Shown in pieces: positions 53,430 to 62,688 of a stretch of 64,000 nt of DNA. The number at the start of each line of letters is the position of its first letter. Positions within the stretch are counted from its first letter, which is position 1. The stretch covers positions 62,001-126,000 of the forward strand of contig CAWGIW010000026.1 of NCBI GenBank assembly GCA_963822825.1, read 5' to 3'. The translations under genes were made by a program, and so were the position numbers. Origin of the DNA: JAWWPY01 sp963822825. Lineage in GTDB: Bacteria; Actinomycetota; Actinomycetes; Streptosporangiales; Streptosporangiaceae. The notes below the pieces were generated by a model. It was not told the DNA's origin. It did not search any database and saw only the letters and a list, made by a program, of their open reading frames with translations.

Positions 53430-54669
53430 GTGCGCGACGAGAACTCCGTGATATTCACACGCGTTCGATCAGCTCCGGGCGTCTCGGCCGGGCAAGGTCA
53501 CATCGTGGCTCGTGATGTTCGAGAAGACGTTGATGCGTGGCGCAAGGTACGTATGGCCCTCAATCACCGGCGGTCTCAGCTCACCAAGGCCACGGTATCG
53601 CTGTATGGGGGAGTGGAGCGGATCGCTGGGACGCCCCTGATCACTTCGACTGGCTGGATGCCTGCCGAGCCGGTGGGCCTCGAAGCGCTCAAGCTGGCGT
53701 GGGCTGACGAGTCACCCCATACCATCACGGGGGGCGAGGCTGAGAGCGAGCACTGCCGACCGCTTATGCCTCATGGCGGGCGTTACCCTAGGTACTGTCA
53801 CGCGATCCGGGATCTTGACCCACCGTCCCTGTTCGAGAATCGGATTTCGTACCGTCTGCTGGATCTGGTCTGCGACCGCAATCACCAGGATCAGACGTAT
53901 GGTCACACGACCTACTTCGACATGGTCGACGTATGCGAGGTGGCTGCGCACGAGATCGCCGGCGCGTGGCTCCGCTGCGATGGGGACGCTGCCCGGATCA
54001 GGTCGTCGGAGTTGCCATTCCGCAGCCTGATCGGTGATCCTTTCGACTTGTCACGTCGGCCAGTGCTGCCTAGCACCGACACTCTGACCATCCGGCACGA
54101 TTCGGGCACGGGTCAATCGTCGCTCTTGTTGCACCGCCGAAATTCTGAGAATGTCGCCCTCGCCGACGGAATGACTCACATCATCCCCGCAGGCGTGTTC
54201 CAGCCTTCTGGGATCGCGCCGCCCAGTATCAGGGCAGACTTCGATATTTGGCATAACATCCTGCGCGAGATGTCCGAGGAGTTCCTGGGAAACCCTGAGC
54301 ACGACGGTAGCGCTAGCGGGCCGATCGACTACGATGCCGAGGAGCCGTTCGCCAGCCTCAACAAGGCCCGCAGGGATGGCCAGATCCGGGTGTGGTGCCT
54401 GGGCGTGGGGCTGGACCGCTGACGCTTGCCGGTGAGATACTGACGGTTCTCGTCATTGATGCTGAAGTCTTCGATCAGGTCTTCTCCGATGTTGTCACCT
54501 GGAATAACGAAGGCGACATCGTATTCGGCGCGGATGGCTCGACTGGGGTGCCGTGGCGGTGTGATGCTGCTTCGGGCTACTGGCTGCCGAGCCGCTGGCA
54601 CCGGCTGCGCAAGCGTGTGTCGAACTGGCGTGGCATCACCAGGACCTTCTGCTCGGTCAGCACAGGTAA
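53430..54669 (+). pseudogene. Actinobacterial protein of unknown function with two frameshifts
   Basis: The first 330 codons (from GTG 53430; ATG 53554 is an alternative) read R-D-V-R-E-D-V-D-A-W-R-K-V-R, L-T-K-A-T-V-S-L-Y, W-M-P-A-E-P-V-G-L and D-Y-D-A-E-E-P-F-A-S-L-N-K-A-R. One missing base near 54418 moves the frame to P-L-T-L-A-G-E-I-L-T-V-L-V-I-D-A-E-V-F-D, and another near 54618 to V-E-L-A-W-H-H-Q-D-L-L-L-G-Q-H before TAA 54667. The corrected protein would have about 413 residues. It resembles actinomycete proteins often annotated as XRE-associated regulators, but no HTH is visible. The epimerase gene starts 12 bases later. Confidence 0.55.
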
Positions 54670-54681
54670 GGCAACGAAGAC

Positions 54682-55605
54682 ATGCGCGTTCTCGTTACTG
54701 GAGCCACCGGATTCGTCGGCCGCGCCGTCGTCCAGCAGCTCACCACGGCAGGGCATTCGGTGGTCGGATTCGCGCGCACGTCCATGCCTAGTCCGTGCGA
54801 GCTGCGGACTGGCGACATACTCGACCTGGCAGCACTAGAACGGGTCGTGAAGGGCGCCGACGCGGTATGTCATCTGGGGGCGCTGACCCTGGTCCGCGAG
54901 TCGTTTAAAGAACCTGTCCGGTATTTCAGGGTCAACGTCGCCGGCACGCTCAACCTTCTGGATGCCATGAATGCGGAAGCTCGAAGATGCGGCCACCCGC
55001 TGCGGCTAGTCTTCGCGTCCACTGGCGCGGTTTACGGGGCACCGGAAAGGCAGCCCATTACTGAAGCACAGGAACCGGCGCCTGGCAATCCATACGGCGC
55101 GTCGAAGCTCGCCGCCGAGACGGCGATCGGCTATCAGGCTGCGCTCGGAACCATCAGCGCGGTCACGCTCAGAACCTTCAACGTGGCCGGTGCGGTAGAC
55201 GGCCACGGCGACCCAGACACCTCACGGATCATCCCCAAGACTCTCCTCGTCGCCGCCGGCCAGGCCGATAGCCTCAACGTGAACGGTGACGGCTCGGCGA
55301 TCCGGGAGTACATCCACGTCTGCGACCTGGCCCGGGCTTATGCTGCAGCGCTCGACGTTGCCGACCCCGCCGGGCATCGCGTCTATAACGTCGGCAGCGG
55401 GGTCGGCGTGAGCATACGCGACGTAATCGAGGTCACTGAGCGGATCACAGGACGGCCAGTTCCCGTGTGCTGGGGGCCGCCAGCCCGCGAACCACGAGAA
55501 CTCCGCGCCGACAGCTCACGCATTGACACCGAATTGGGCTGGCATCCAACTCAGTCAGGCCTGGAGACGATCATTACCGATGCCTGGAAGGCCCTGACGG
55601 GCTGA
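54682..55605 (+). CDS. NAD-dependent epimerase/dehydratase (GalE-like extended SDR)
   Basis: A 307-residue sugar-nucleotide modifying enzyme. It has the Rossmann motif V-T-G-A-T-G-F-V-G-R at 5-14, a Ser-Thr catalytic region F-A-S-T-G-A-V-Y-G near 111-119, and the Y-x-x-x-K pair as Y-G-A-S-K near 137. C-terminal R-E-Y-I-H-V-C-D-L-A-R and Y-N-V-G-S-G are typical of UDP-glucose 4-epimerase relatives. The length is slightly short. It could supply sugars to the glycan pathways in this window, but no glycosyltransferase is directly adjacent. Confidence 0.9.
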   Translation: MRVLVTGATGFVGRAVVQQLTTAGHSVVGFARTSMPSPCELRTGDILDLAALERVVKGADAVCHLGALTLVRESFKEPVRYFRVNVAGTLNLLDAMNAEARRCGHPLRLVFASTGAVYGAPERQPITEAQEPAPGNPYGASKLAAETAIGYQAALGTISAVTLRTFNVAGAVDGHGDPDTSRIIPKTLLVAAGQADSLNVNGDGSAIREYIHVCDLARAYAAALDVADPAGHRVYNVGSGVGVSIRDVIEVTERITGRPVPVCWGPPAREPRELRADSSRIDTELGWHPTQSGLETIITDAWKALTG

Positions 55606-55807
55606 TCCCGCTGACGGCATGTAACAAACTGTCACGCCCGTTCCCCGGCTTCGGTCGCGCAACCTTGTGCTCGTGAGCCAGCAGAAGGCCCAGTCATCGT
55701 CGGCCCTCAATGCCGAAGTATTCAGTTGCCGCCGGCAACTACCTGCTCTAACGTCACCCGTGCGCTGATGGCTAAGAGTGGACACGGCGCGGAGCAAAGG
55801 AGACAGC

Positions 55808-56677
55808 GTGGAGCGCACAGTTCGCACCCCGGACGGCCGGACGCTGGCTGTCGAGGAGTCCGGTGATCCCGCTGGCCGGCCGGTCCTGGTCCACATGGGC
55901 ACGCCGAACTCCCGGCACCTTTATGGCCCGAACGTGCGGGATGCCGCCGCTCGCGGGCTGCGGCTCATCAGCTACGACAGGCCGGGCTACGGAGGGTCCT
56001 CGCCGCAGCCGGGGCGCACCGTCGCCGACTGCGCCGGCGATGTCCGCACGATCTGCGCTGACCTTGGCGTCAACCGGCTGGCAACATGGGGAATCTCAGG
56101 CGGCGGCCCGCACGTGCTCGCGTGCGCTGCCCTGCTCCCGGACCTGGTGACCGCCGCCGCCTCGCTCGCCTCGCCGGCCCCGTACGGCGCTGAGGGCCTT
56201 GACTATTTCACCGGCATGGGCCAGGGCAACGTGGATGACACCCGTCTGTTCCTCACAGACGAGGCTGCGGCCAGGGCAAAGACGGACGAGGACCGGGAGG
56301 AACTCCTGGCCACGTCGCCCGAGGATGCGGCCAAGGCGATTGAGTCGCTTCTCACGCCGACAGATGCCGCGGTCCTGCGCGGCGAGCTGGCCGAGTACCT
56401 GACCTCCTCCTCGCAGGACGGTCTGGCGCCCGGCAGCCAGGGATGGTGGGACGACAACTGCATGGTCAGGCCGTGGGGATTCGACCTGGCCGGCATCACT
56501 GTCCCGGTCCTGTTGCTGCACGGCAGGCAGGACATGTTCGTGCCGTTCGGCCACGGCGAATGGCTGGCCGCGCACATTCCCGGCGTCGAGGCCCGGCTGC
56601 TCGACGACGACGGGCACCTGACGCTAGTGCAGAATCGTGTACCCGAGGTGCATGCCTGGCTGTCAGAACACCTATAG
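55808..56677 (+). CDS. Alpha/beta hydrolase
   Basis: A 289-residue hydrolase starting at a GTG with AAGGAGAC upstream. The N-terminal R-T-P-D-G-R-T-L and oxyanion region V-H-M-G-T-P-N-S near 38-45 are typical. The nucleophile elbow is G-I-S-G-G-G near 96-101, the acidic residue is in H-G-R-Q-D-M-F-V-P near 238-246, and the catalytic His is in D-D-D-G-H-L-T-L near 264-271. This branch includes haloperoxidase-like and epoxide-hydrolase-like enzymes. The substrate is unknown and the gene appears monocistronic. Confidence 0.88.
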   Translation: MERTVRTPDGRTLAVEESGDPAGRPVLVHMGTPNSRHLYGPNVRDAAARGLRLISYDRPGYGGSSPQPGRTVADCAGDVRTICADLGVNRLATWGISGGGPHVLACAALLPDLVTAAASLASPAPYGAEGLDYFTGMGQGNVDDTRLFLTDEAAARAKTDEDREELLATSPEDAAKAIESLLTPTDAAVLRGELAEYLTSSSQDGLAPGSQGWWDDNCMVRPWGFDLAGITVPVLLLHGRQDMFVPFGHGEWLAAHIPGVEARLLDDDGHLTLVQNRVPEVHAWLSEHL

Positions 56678-56819
56678 CGCGCCAGTGAGCCCCGGCCTTG
56701 TTGCCGATCAGTCACCTACCCGGCGGGCGAGGTGACCCAGGTGGTCCCCACGACCGAACACCTGCGGTGCGGGCCTGCCGCCCTGTGGTCAGGGTCTGGC
56801 AGTTGCGTCGGGCGATCTC

Positions 56820-57076
56820 TTAGGAACCGACCCAGAGCACTCGAAGTATCACGACTCGCCGGTCTGCTCTAGAAAAAGGTAAATCGCGAGCCCGTGGGCG
56901 CCGCCACCGAACGTGTGGGTGCGCATATTCGCGCCCGGGCGCTGCAAGTTGTACGGGTCGCCCGGCCACGGAGCAACTTCCAGCAGGGTCATCAGTTCGG
57001 CATACGCGGGCAAGGCCTCGGCCGGGAGCGCGGCGACCTCGTCGAGCGCGTCAACTTCCGTCTCGACCAAATACAC
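56820..57076 (-). pseudogene. Small RelE/ParE-like toxin candidate with C-terminal frameshift
   Basis: From GTG 57076 the frame reads V-D-A-L-D-E-V-A-A-L-P-A-E-A-L, then T-L-L-E-V-A-P-W-P-G-D-P-Y-N, T-F-G-G-G-A-H-G-L-A-I-Y-L-F-L-E and stops early. A missing base near 56863 explains this: the next frame continues R-V-V-I-L-R-V-L-W-V-G-S to TAA 56820, the normal final strand of this family. The fold and context (directly after a DUF6247 gene) suggest a type II toxin-antitoxin-like pair. The toxin role is inference. Confidence 0.55.
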
Positions 57077-57099
57077 CGACTGATCTCGCCGCGAGCCGT

Positions 57100-57420
57100 C
57101 TACAGGCCCAGACGGTTACGAGTGACCGACCAAGCCTCCGTCAACACCTCATCGGCAGTATCCTCGCGGCTGAGCTGGTCGGCGTGTTCGAGCATGCGCC
57201 GGTGAGCCCGCGCGTCCCGCGACGACTCCGCGACGCGCCGCCAGCGCTCGAGCAGCTGCAGCACACCAGTCAGATCGAGCGTCTCTGTGGCCTGCGCCAT
57301 CGCAGCCCGGAATTCCCGGTCGAAGTCCCCCGCCTCTTCCGGCAGCAGGACACCCCGGATCGTCCGAGGTACCGGGAAGTCATCCCCGGCGGACAGCGGA
57401 CCCGCCACACCAACGGACAT
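57100..57420 (-). CDS. DUF6247-family protein, likely partner/antitoxin
   Basis: A 106-residue protein with the DUF6247 pattern F-D-R-E-F-R-A-A-M-A-Q-A-T near 34-46 followed by a L-L-E-R-W-R-R helix near 57-63 and an acidic C-terminus. DUF6247 genes in actinomycetes usually precede a small RelE-like gene, as here (23-base gap). ATG 57420 was chosen; the longer frame to 57525 has no ribosome-binding site and an Arg/Ser-rich extension. An antitoxin role is inferred from gene order. Confidence 0.65.
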   Translation of the reverse strand: MSVGVAGPLSAGDDFPVPRTIRGVLLPEEAGDFDREFRAAMAQATETLDLTGVLQLLERWRRVAESSRDARAHRRMLEHADQLSREDTADEVLTEAWSVTRNRLGL

Positions 57421-57689
57421 GACGGCATAGTACTCGGCCTTCCTCGGGCTGATCCGTAGACGCGCGCGAGGAGCGCTACTCCAGCCCGACCAGGCACGCG
57501 CCTCCGCACCGGCCTCGTGGCCCACTTGACCCAGCGTCAGAGAGGGCTACTGGGCGTGGGGCTGGGGCTGGGCGCCCAACAGAATGCCACAACAGAATGT
57601 CGCAGAAACCTGCGGCCAGCGTGCGGTCAAAAGATCGTGAGGCCACCTTGCCGTCCTGGCAAAGTGGCCTCTGACCTGCTTATACTGCG

Positions 57690-57763
57690 TCGGGACGGCG
57701 GGATTTGAACCCGCGACCCCTTGACCCCCAGTCAAGTGCCCTACCAAGCTGGGCCACGTCCCG
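57690..57763 (-). tRNA. tRNA-Pro (anticodon GGG)
   Basis: Read on the minus strand the gene begins CGGGACGTGG and its acceptor arm CGGGACG pairs with CGTCCCG at the end. The anticodon stem CTTGA/TCAAG encloses the loop CTGGGGG, giving anticodon GGG. The T-arm has GGTTCAAATCC. CCA is not encoded, as is common in actinobacteria. Length 74. Confidence 0.95.
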
Positions 57764-58050
57764 TCCGTACGCGCCGGACTTGACGAGGATAGCGCACGGC
57801 GTGCCTGGCGCCGCATCAGCGCAACCGGGCCCGCCAGCCCAGCCAGGCAACACAGCCGCGGCCCTGGCTGCCACCAGCCCCACGACCCGCCGTCCCAGGC
57901 CCCTGGAAAGCCGACGGCAAGCCCCAGCGCAGGTTTCTGGCCGCTCCGGGCACTTCGGCGGGTCGATCATTCGTTGGCCGGGTTGGGCGGGCATAGCGTG
58001 GGCACACCCAGGGCGAGGTTAGCCGTGGGCAACTCCAACGGAGCGCGCGC
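57764..58050. other. Region between tRNA-Pro and the GT51 gene
   Basis: It holds the tRNA promoter on the minus strand and the leader of the GT51 gene. No gene is supported. Confidence 0.4.
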
Positions 58051-58950
58051 ATGACAGCACGCGGATCGGCGTGGGACGGCGGACCGCCTGATCCACCGAC
58101 GGCACCCCTGCCGCGCGTGGATGACTGGGGCGATGCCAGCCCCAGCTACCTGGCGCCCGCCGACTGGCGGGCCCCCCAGATTTACCAGTATTCCCAGGTG
58201 CCCCGCAGACGACGTCGCGGGCTTCGGCTGCTGCGCCGAGCAGCGTCCTTCGTCTTCGTCCTGGTCGTGCTCGGCGTGCTCGCCTTCGGCGCTCTGCTGC
58301 TGGTCACGCCGTCGGTCGGGACCGCTCCCGCGTTGGTCCGGACACAGGGCCTGGCTCATCATGCCGTCTACCCCGGACCGCCGGTGCCGGCCCGGTTCGC
58401 GGAATCCCTGGTGGCGACCGAGGATCACCGGTTCTACTCCGAGCCCGGCATCGACCCGCTGGCCATCGCCCGGGTGGCGGAGGCGGCCGTCACCGGCCAG
58501 GGTGACCAGGGCGGCGCGACCCTCGACCAGCAACTGGCCAAATTGCTTTACAGCAACGGAAGAGCTGGAGTGTCCGCCAAAGTCGAGGAGCTGGGGCTCG
58601 CCGTCAAGCTCTACCTGACTTACACCCACCCGCAGATCCTGCAGATGTACGCGGACGTCGCCTACTTCGGCCACGGCTACTACGGCCTGTCCGCCGCGAG
58701 CTGCGGCTACTTCGGAACCACGTCAGCGGGCCTGTCCTGGCCGGAAGCGGCGACGCTCGCGGGACTGGTCCAGGGGCCGTTGACCGACGACCCGATCCTC
58801 CACTACGCCCGGGCACGGGCCCGCGAACAGCACGTCCTCGGCAGGCTCGTCGCCACTGGCGTGCTCAGCCAGGCGCAGGCCAATGCGGCGTTCAGCCAGC
58901 CTCTGCGCTTGGTGGGGGGGAGCGGGACGGGCTGCGGCGCTACCCCGTAG
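58051..58950 (+). CDS. Monofunctional GT51 peptidoglycan glycosyltransferase
   Basis: A 299-residue membrane-anchored enzyme. A cytoplasmic N-terminus with Arg cluster R-R-R-R-R at 52-56 leads to one membrane helix (about 66-86). The GT51 domain has the catalytic Glu E124 in A-T-E-D-H-R-F-Y-S, then G-G-A-T-L-D-Q-Q-L-A-K at 154-164, and a second motif with L-Q-M-Y-A-D-V-A-Y-F-G-H-G-Y-Y-G-L near 198-214. There is no transpeptidase domain, so it polymerises lipid II only. The usual E-D-x-x-F-x-x-H-x-G has S-E-P-G in place of H-x-G. Convergent with GtrA. Confidence 0.9.
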   Translation: MTARGSAWDGGPPDPPTAPLPRVDDWGDASPSYLAPADWRAPQIYQYSQVPRRRRRGLRLLRRAASFVFVLVVLGVLAFGALLLVTPSVGTAPALVRTQGLAHHAVYPGPPVPARFAESLVATEDHRFYSEPGIDPLAIARVAEAAVTGQGDQGGATLDQQLAKLLYSNGRAGVSAKVEELGLAVKLYLTYTHPQILQMYADVAYFGHGYYGLSAASCGYFGTTSAGLSWPEAATLAGLVQGPLTDDPILHYARARAREQHVLGRLVATGVLSQAQANAAFSQPLRLVGGSGTGCGATP

Positions 58951-58957
58951 AACATTC

Positions 58958-59659
58958 CTAGCGGTTAGGCCGCCGCGCATGCCGTCCGCCGCCGGAGCGC
59001 GCGCCAGCGGGACGCGCCCGGCCCGCCACGCCATTCCCGCCGCTCACCGGGGGTGCCGCGCCCGGGCCGTCCATCCGGTACCCGTTGGCCTGCGGCAGTT
59101 CTGACCCGTTCGGCCAGTCTGACCCGTTCGGCCAGGCGGTCCCCGCCGGCCCGATGGTGGCGTGTCCCGCGGCGGCTGGCCGTCCCACCGTCTCCGGCAG
59201 TCCCGCTACCCCGGCGGCGTCCTCAGCCGGTACGGCCCGCCACACCCAGACCCGGTAGGACCAGAACCTGAACAGCGTGCCCAACACGATCCCGACAAAC
59301 AAGGCGACGTTGTAAGACAGCTTGTCGGTCTTGGCGAGCACGTAATAGGCGAAGCCGAGACATGCGAGCTGGATGACCAGCCCGATCGCGTTCAGCACGA
59401 AAAAGATCAAGTATTCGCGGCCGAGGCCGCTCCTGTCACGGTGCCGGAACGTCCAGTACCGGTTGCCAGCGAAGGACACGCACGCCGCCACCCCAGTCGC
59501 GATCACGTTGGAGACCAGGGGGCCCAGCGCGGCCTGGAAGTGCAGGAGGTTAGTGCCGACCTCCGTGACGAGGAAGGCGAAGGCGCCCACGACACCGAAT
59601 TTGGCAACTTCATGGATGAGATGCCTGAATCGTTCATACAGTGCACGGGCGTACGTCAC
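58958..59659 (-). CDS. GtrA-family membrane protein
   Basis: A 233-residue protein with four membrane helices in residues 15-135: F-G-V-V-G-A-F-A-F-L, N-V-I-A-T-G-V-A-A-C-V-S-F, F-V-L-N-A-I-G-L-V-I-Q and V-A-L-F-V-G-I-V-L-G. It has the family motifs N-R-Y-W-T-F-R and F-R-F-W-S-Y-R. GtrA proteins flip or support polyprenol-linked sugars for surface glycans. The last 90 residues are Gly/Pro/Asn-rich, with a repeated W-P-N-G-S-(D/E). Convergent with the GT51 gene, eight bases away. Confidence 0.88.
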   Translation of the reverse strand: MTYARALYERFRHLIHEVAKFGVVGAFAFLVTEVGTNLLHFQAALGPLVSNVIATGVAACVSFAGNRYWTFRHRDRSGLGREYLIFFVLNAIGLVIQLACLGFAYYVLAKTDKLSYNVALFVGIVLGTLFRFWSYRVWVWRAVPAEDAAGVAGLPETVGRPAAAGHATIGPAGTAWPNGSDWPNGSELPQANGYRMDGPGAAPPVSGGNGVAGRARPAGARSGGGRHARRPNR

Positions 59660-59800
59660 CTGGGCATCTTCCTCTCACGAGCCCCTGCGCTGGTGAATAC
59701 CGATGAATGCGACAGTACCGGCCCCGGCCTGGTAGGCGGGCCACTGGGCTGATTCCCGGAGGTGGCGCGCGTCGGCGGCGGGCAGAATACCCGTTCGGAA

Positions 59801-60766
59801 ATGTCGGGCCATCAAGGTAACGTCGCGAAGGTGTCTGCTGCCGCCGCGCTCATTCGTGCCCGTGGCCTGACCAAGCGTTTTGGAAGCTTCACGGCGGTAG
59901 ACGGGATCGACTTCGAACTGCGCCGTGGCGAGGCATTCGGCTTCCTGGGGCCGAACGGCGCAGGCAAGTCGTCCACCATGCGCATGATCGGCTGTGTCTC
60001 GCCGCCGAGCGAAGGCGAGCTGTCCATCCTGGGCCTCGATCCGGTGGCGGACGGCCCGGCGATCAGGGCCCGGCTCGGCGTGGTGCCGCAGGAGGACACC
60101 CTGGACGTGGAGCTGACGGTCCGCGAGAACCTGCTCATCTATGGCCGCTACTTCGGGCTGCCCCGCGCGGTCATCCGCGAGCGCTCCGCGCGGCTGCTGG
60201 ACTTCGTGCAGCTCACCGACCGGCAGGACGACAAGGTCGAACCGCTGTCCGGCGGCATGAAACGCAGGCTCACGATCGCCCGCTCCCTGATCAACGAACC
60301 GGAGATCCTGCTTCTGGACGAGCCGACCACCGGCCTTGATCCGCAGGCCCGGCACGTGGTCTGGGACCGGCTGTTCCGGCTCAAACGCCACGGCGTGACG
60401 CTGGTGCTGACCACGCATTACATGGACGAGGCGGAGCAGCTGTGCGACCGCCTGGTGGTGATGGACGCCGGGAAGATCGCGGCGAGCGGCTCACCGCGCG
60501 ATCTGATCGACGAATACTCCACCCCAGAGGTGCTGGAACTCCGCTTCGACCCGGCGGAGCACGAGACAGCCGCCGAGAAGCTGGCGGGAGTGCTGGCGCA
60601 ACGCCGGGAGGTGCTCGCCGACCGGATCCTCCTCTACGTCGGTGACGGGGACGCCGCCCTCGCCGCCGTCCGCGGTCTGGGCCTGGAACCGGTGACTTCC
60701 CTGGTCCGGCGGAGCACGCTGGAGGATGTGTTCCTCCGGCTGACCGGCCGCCGACTGGAGGATTGA
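59801..60766 (+). CDS. ABC-2 exporter ATP-binding protein (DrrA/NodI-like)
   Basis: A 321-residue ATPase: Walker A G-P-N-G-A-G-K-S-S near 41-49, Q-loop V-P-Q-E-D, signature L-S-G-G-M-K-R-R near 142-149, Walker B I-L-L-L-D-E-P-T-T-G near 162-171, and H-loop T-T-H-Y-M-D-E-A-E-Q. The C-terminal extension is typical of drug or polysaccharide exporters. The ATG at 59801 is preferred; a GTG at 59762 would add 13 residues. Its stop overlaps the start of the first permease, forming a three-gene operon. Confidence 0.92.
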   Translation: MSGHQGNVAKVSAAAALIRARGLTKRFGSFTAVDGIDFELRRGEAFGFLGPNGAGKSSTMRMIGCVSPPSEGELSILGLDPVADGPAIRARLGVVPQEDTLDVELTVRENLLIYGRYFGLPRAVIRERSARLLDFVQLTDRQDDKVEPLSGGMKRRLTIARSLINEPEILLLDEPTTGLDPQARHVVWDRLFRLKRHGVTLVLTTHYMDEAEQLCDRLVVMDAGKIAASGSPRDLIDEYSTPEVLELRFDPAEHETAAEKLAGVLAQRREVLADRILLYVGDGDAALAAVRGLGLEPVTSLVRRSTLEDVFLRLTGRRLED

Positions 60767-61620
60767 TGGCTTCCAGCGCCCTGCCCGCCTCCGCGCCGCC
60801 AGCCCCGCCCGCACGCTCGGCCGGACCTCCGCCCGCGCCGGCCAGCCGCTCGGTTTTTGCCGGGCGCCAGCTGCGGTTCTGGCTGACCGACTACCGGCGG
60901 ACCTGGCGCGGATCGATTTACTCCAGCGTGCTGAACCCGCTGCTCTACCTCGGTGCGATGGGGCTGGGGCTGGGCACGTTGGTCGATGCGCACGGCCGGG
61001 GGGGCCTGGGCGGCGTGAGCTATCTCGCGTTTCTCACCCCCGGGCTGCTGGCGGCCGCGGCCATGCAGACCGGCGTGGGGGAGTCGACCTACCCGGTCTT
61101 CGGCTCCGTGAAGTGGAACAAGACGTACCAGGCCGCCGTGTCGTCGCCGCTGCGCCCCTCGGATGTGTTCCACGGCCATCTGCTCTTCGTCACGCTCCGG
61201 CTGACCATGAACTCCGCACTGTTCATGGTCGTGGCGGCGTCGTTCGGAGCGCTGCGCTCGCCGTGGGTGATCGCGGCCCTGCCGGTCGCCGTGCTCACCG
61301 GTCTCGCCTTCGCGGCGCCGGTCGAGGCGTGGGCTGTCACCCGGCAGAAGGACACCTCGTTCGCGGTGATCTACCGGTTCGGCATGATCCCGCTGTTCCT
61401 GTTCTCCGGCACGTTCTTCCCCATCACCCAGCTCCCCGCGTGGATCCGGCCGGTCGCCTACCTCACCCCCCTCTGGCACGGCGTAGCGCTCTGCCGCGCG
61501 CTCAGCCTGGGCATCGCCGATCCTGGCGGCGCGCTCGTGCACGTCGGCTACCTGGCTGCCGTGGCCGCGGCTGGGATCGCCGTGGGGAACTGGACCTACC
61601 GGCGGCGGCTCGATGTCTAG
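60766..61620 (+). CDS. ABC-2 transporter permease 1
   Basis: A 284-residue protein. After a 30-residue Pro/Ala-rich N-terminus there are six membrane helices in the ABC-2 arrangement, with the cytoplasmic coupling segment K-W-N-K-T-Y-Q-A-A-V-S-S-P-L near 118-131. The motif F-S-G-T-F-F-P-I-T-Q-L-P near 210-221 is typical of DrrB/NodJ permeases. ATG 60766 has GGAGG upstream and overlaps the ATPase stop. It forms a heterodimer with the next gene, by inference. Confidence 0.9.
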   Translation: MASSALPASAPPAPPARSAGPPPAPASRSVFAGRQLRFWLTDYRRTWRGSIYSSVLNPLLYLGAMGLGLGTLVDAHGRGGLGGVSYLAFLTPGLLAAAAMQTGVGESTYPVFGSVKWNKTYQAAVSSPLRPSDVFHGHLLFVTLRLTMNSALFMVVAASFGALRSPWVIAALPVAVLTGLAFAAPVEAWAVTRQKDTSFAVIYRFGMIPLFLFSGTFFPITQLPAWIRPVAYLTPLWHGVALCRALSLGIADPGGALVHVGYLAAVAAAGIAVGNWTYRRRLDV

Positions 61621-61676
61621 CGTGCCGCGCTGCTGGCCTGGCGTCCCGTCCTGTCGGCCCAGCGTCCGGGCTCGGC

Positions 61677-62513
61677 ATGGCTGACGTCCGGGACCTGCCG
61701 CTGCGGGTCCTCCCGGTGCCCGGGCGGCTCGGCCGCGCCCGCGCGGCCATGGGCGGGCGCGCCAGCCTCCACCTGGTGGAGCGGCACGCGCGTGTCTACC
61801 GGCACATGTGGCTCATCTTCGCGACGGGCCTGGCCGAGCCGCTCTTCTACTTGCTGTCGATCGGCGTTGGCCTCGGCAAGCTCGTCGGCTCGGTGACCGG
61901 CCCCGGCGGTCCGGTCGCCTACGCCACGTTCGTGGCCCCCGCCCTGCTGGCCAGCGCGTCGATGAACGGGGCCATCTTCGATTCCACCTTCAACGTGTTC
62001 TTCCGGCTCAAGTACGAGAAGCTCTACGACGCGGCGCTGGCCACGCCCATGCGGGCCGGCGACGTCGCCCTCGGCGAGATCAGCTGGGCGTTGCTGCGCG
62101 GCGGCCTGTACGCGCTGGCCTTCCTGCTGGTCATGCTGGCCATGGGCCTGGTGCACTCGGCCTGGGCGGTGCTGGCGCTGCCGGTCGCCGTGCTCACCGG
62201 GTTCGCGTTCGCGGCCGCGGGTATGGCGGCGACCACCTTCATGCGGAGCTGGCAGCACTTCGAGTTCGTCATGCTCGCGGCGCTGCCGATGTTCCTCTTC
62301 TCCACGACCTTCTACCCGCTGGGCGTCTATCCGCGGCCGCTCCAGATCGTGGTGGAGTGCACGCCGCTCTATCAGAGCGTGAGCCTGCTCCGGGGCCTGA
62401 CGCTGGGCGCGGTTACCCCGGCCCTACTGTGGAGCGTGGGATACTTGGTGCTCATGGGCCTGGTCGGTCTGTGGGTCGCCAGCACCCGAATCGGGCGCCT
62501 GCTCCTCACGTGA
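61677..62513 (+). CDS. ABC-2 transporter permease 2
   Basis: A 278-residue permease, homologous in layout to the previous one: K-Y-E-K-L-Y-D-A-A-L-A-T-P-M near 105-118 corresponds to the coupling helix, and F-S-T-T-F-Y-P-L-G-V-Y-P near 205-216 to the C-terminal motif. ATG 61677 was chosen; the frame is open much further upstream but overlaps permease 1. Tandem permeases with one ATPase resemble the mycobacterial Rv2686c-Rv2688c type. Substrate unknown. Confidence 0.88.
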   Translation: MADVRDLPLRVLPVPGRLGRARAAMGGRASLHLVERHARVYRHMWLIFATGLAEPLFYLLSIGVGLGKLVGSVTGPGGPVAYATFVAPALLASASMNGAIFDSTFNVFFRLKYEKLYDAALATPMRAGDVALGEISWALLRGGLYALAFLLVMLAMGLVHSAWAVLALPVAVLTGFAFAAAGMAATTFMRSWQHFEFVMLAALPMFLFSTTFYPLGVYPRPLQIVVECTPLYQSVSLLRGLTLGAVTPALLWSVGYLVLMGLVGLWVASTRIGRLLLT

Positions 62514-62688
62514 GCTCGGTGATTCCCCAAATGGGGGTAAAGCTTTCGTATAGGCAGGTTCTCCCCGACGGTCCGTATCTGATCCTCTGAATCTGCTCCT
62601 TATGCTCCTAATGTCATGTTGGGTTCCCTGATCCGGTGATCAGCCCGTCATACCGGCAGCCGTCATACCGGCAGAAAGGCCCGTCGCC

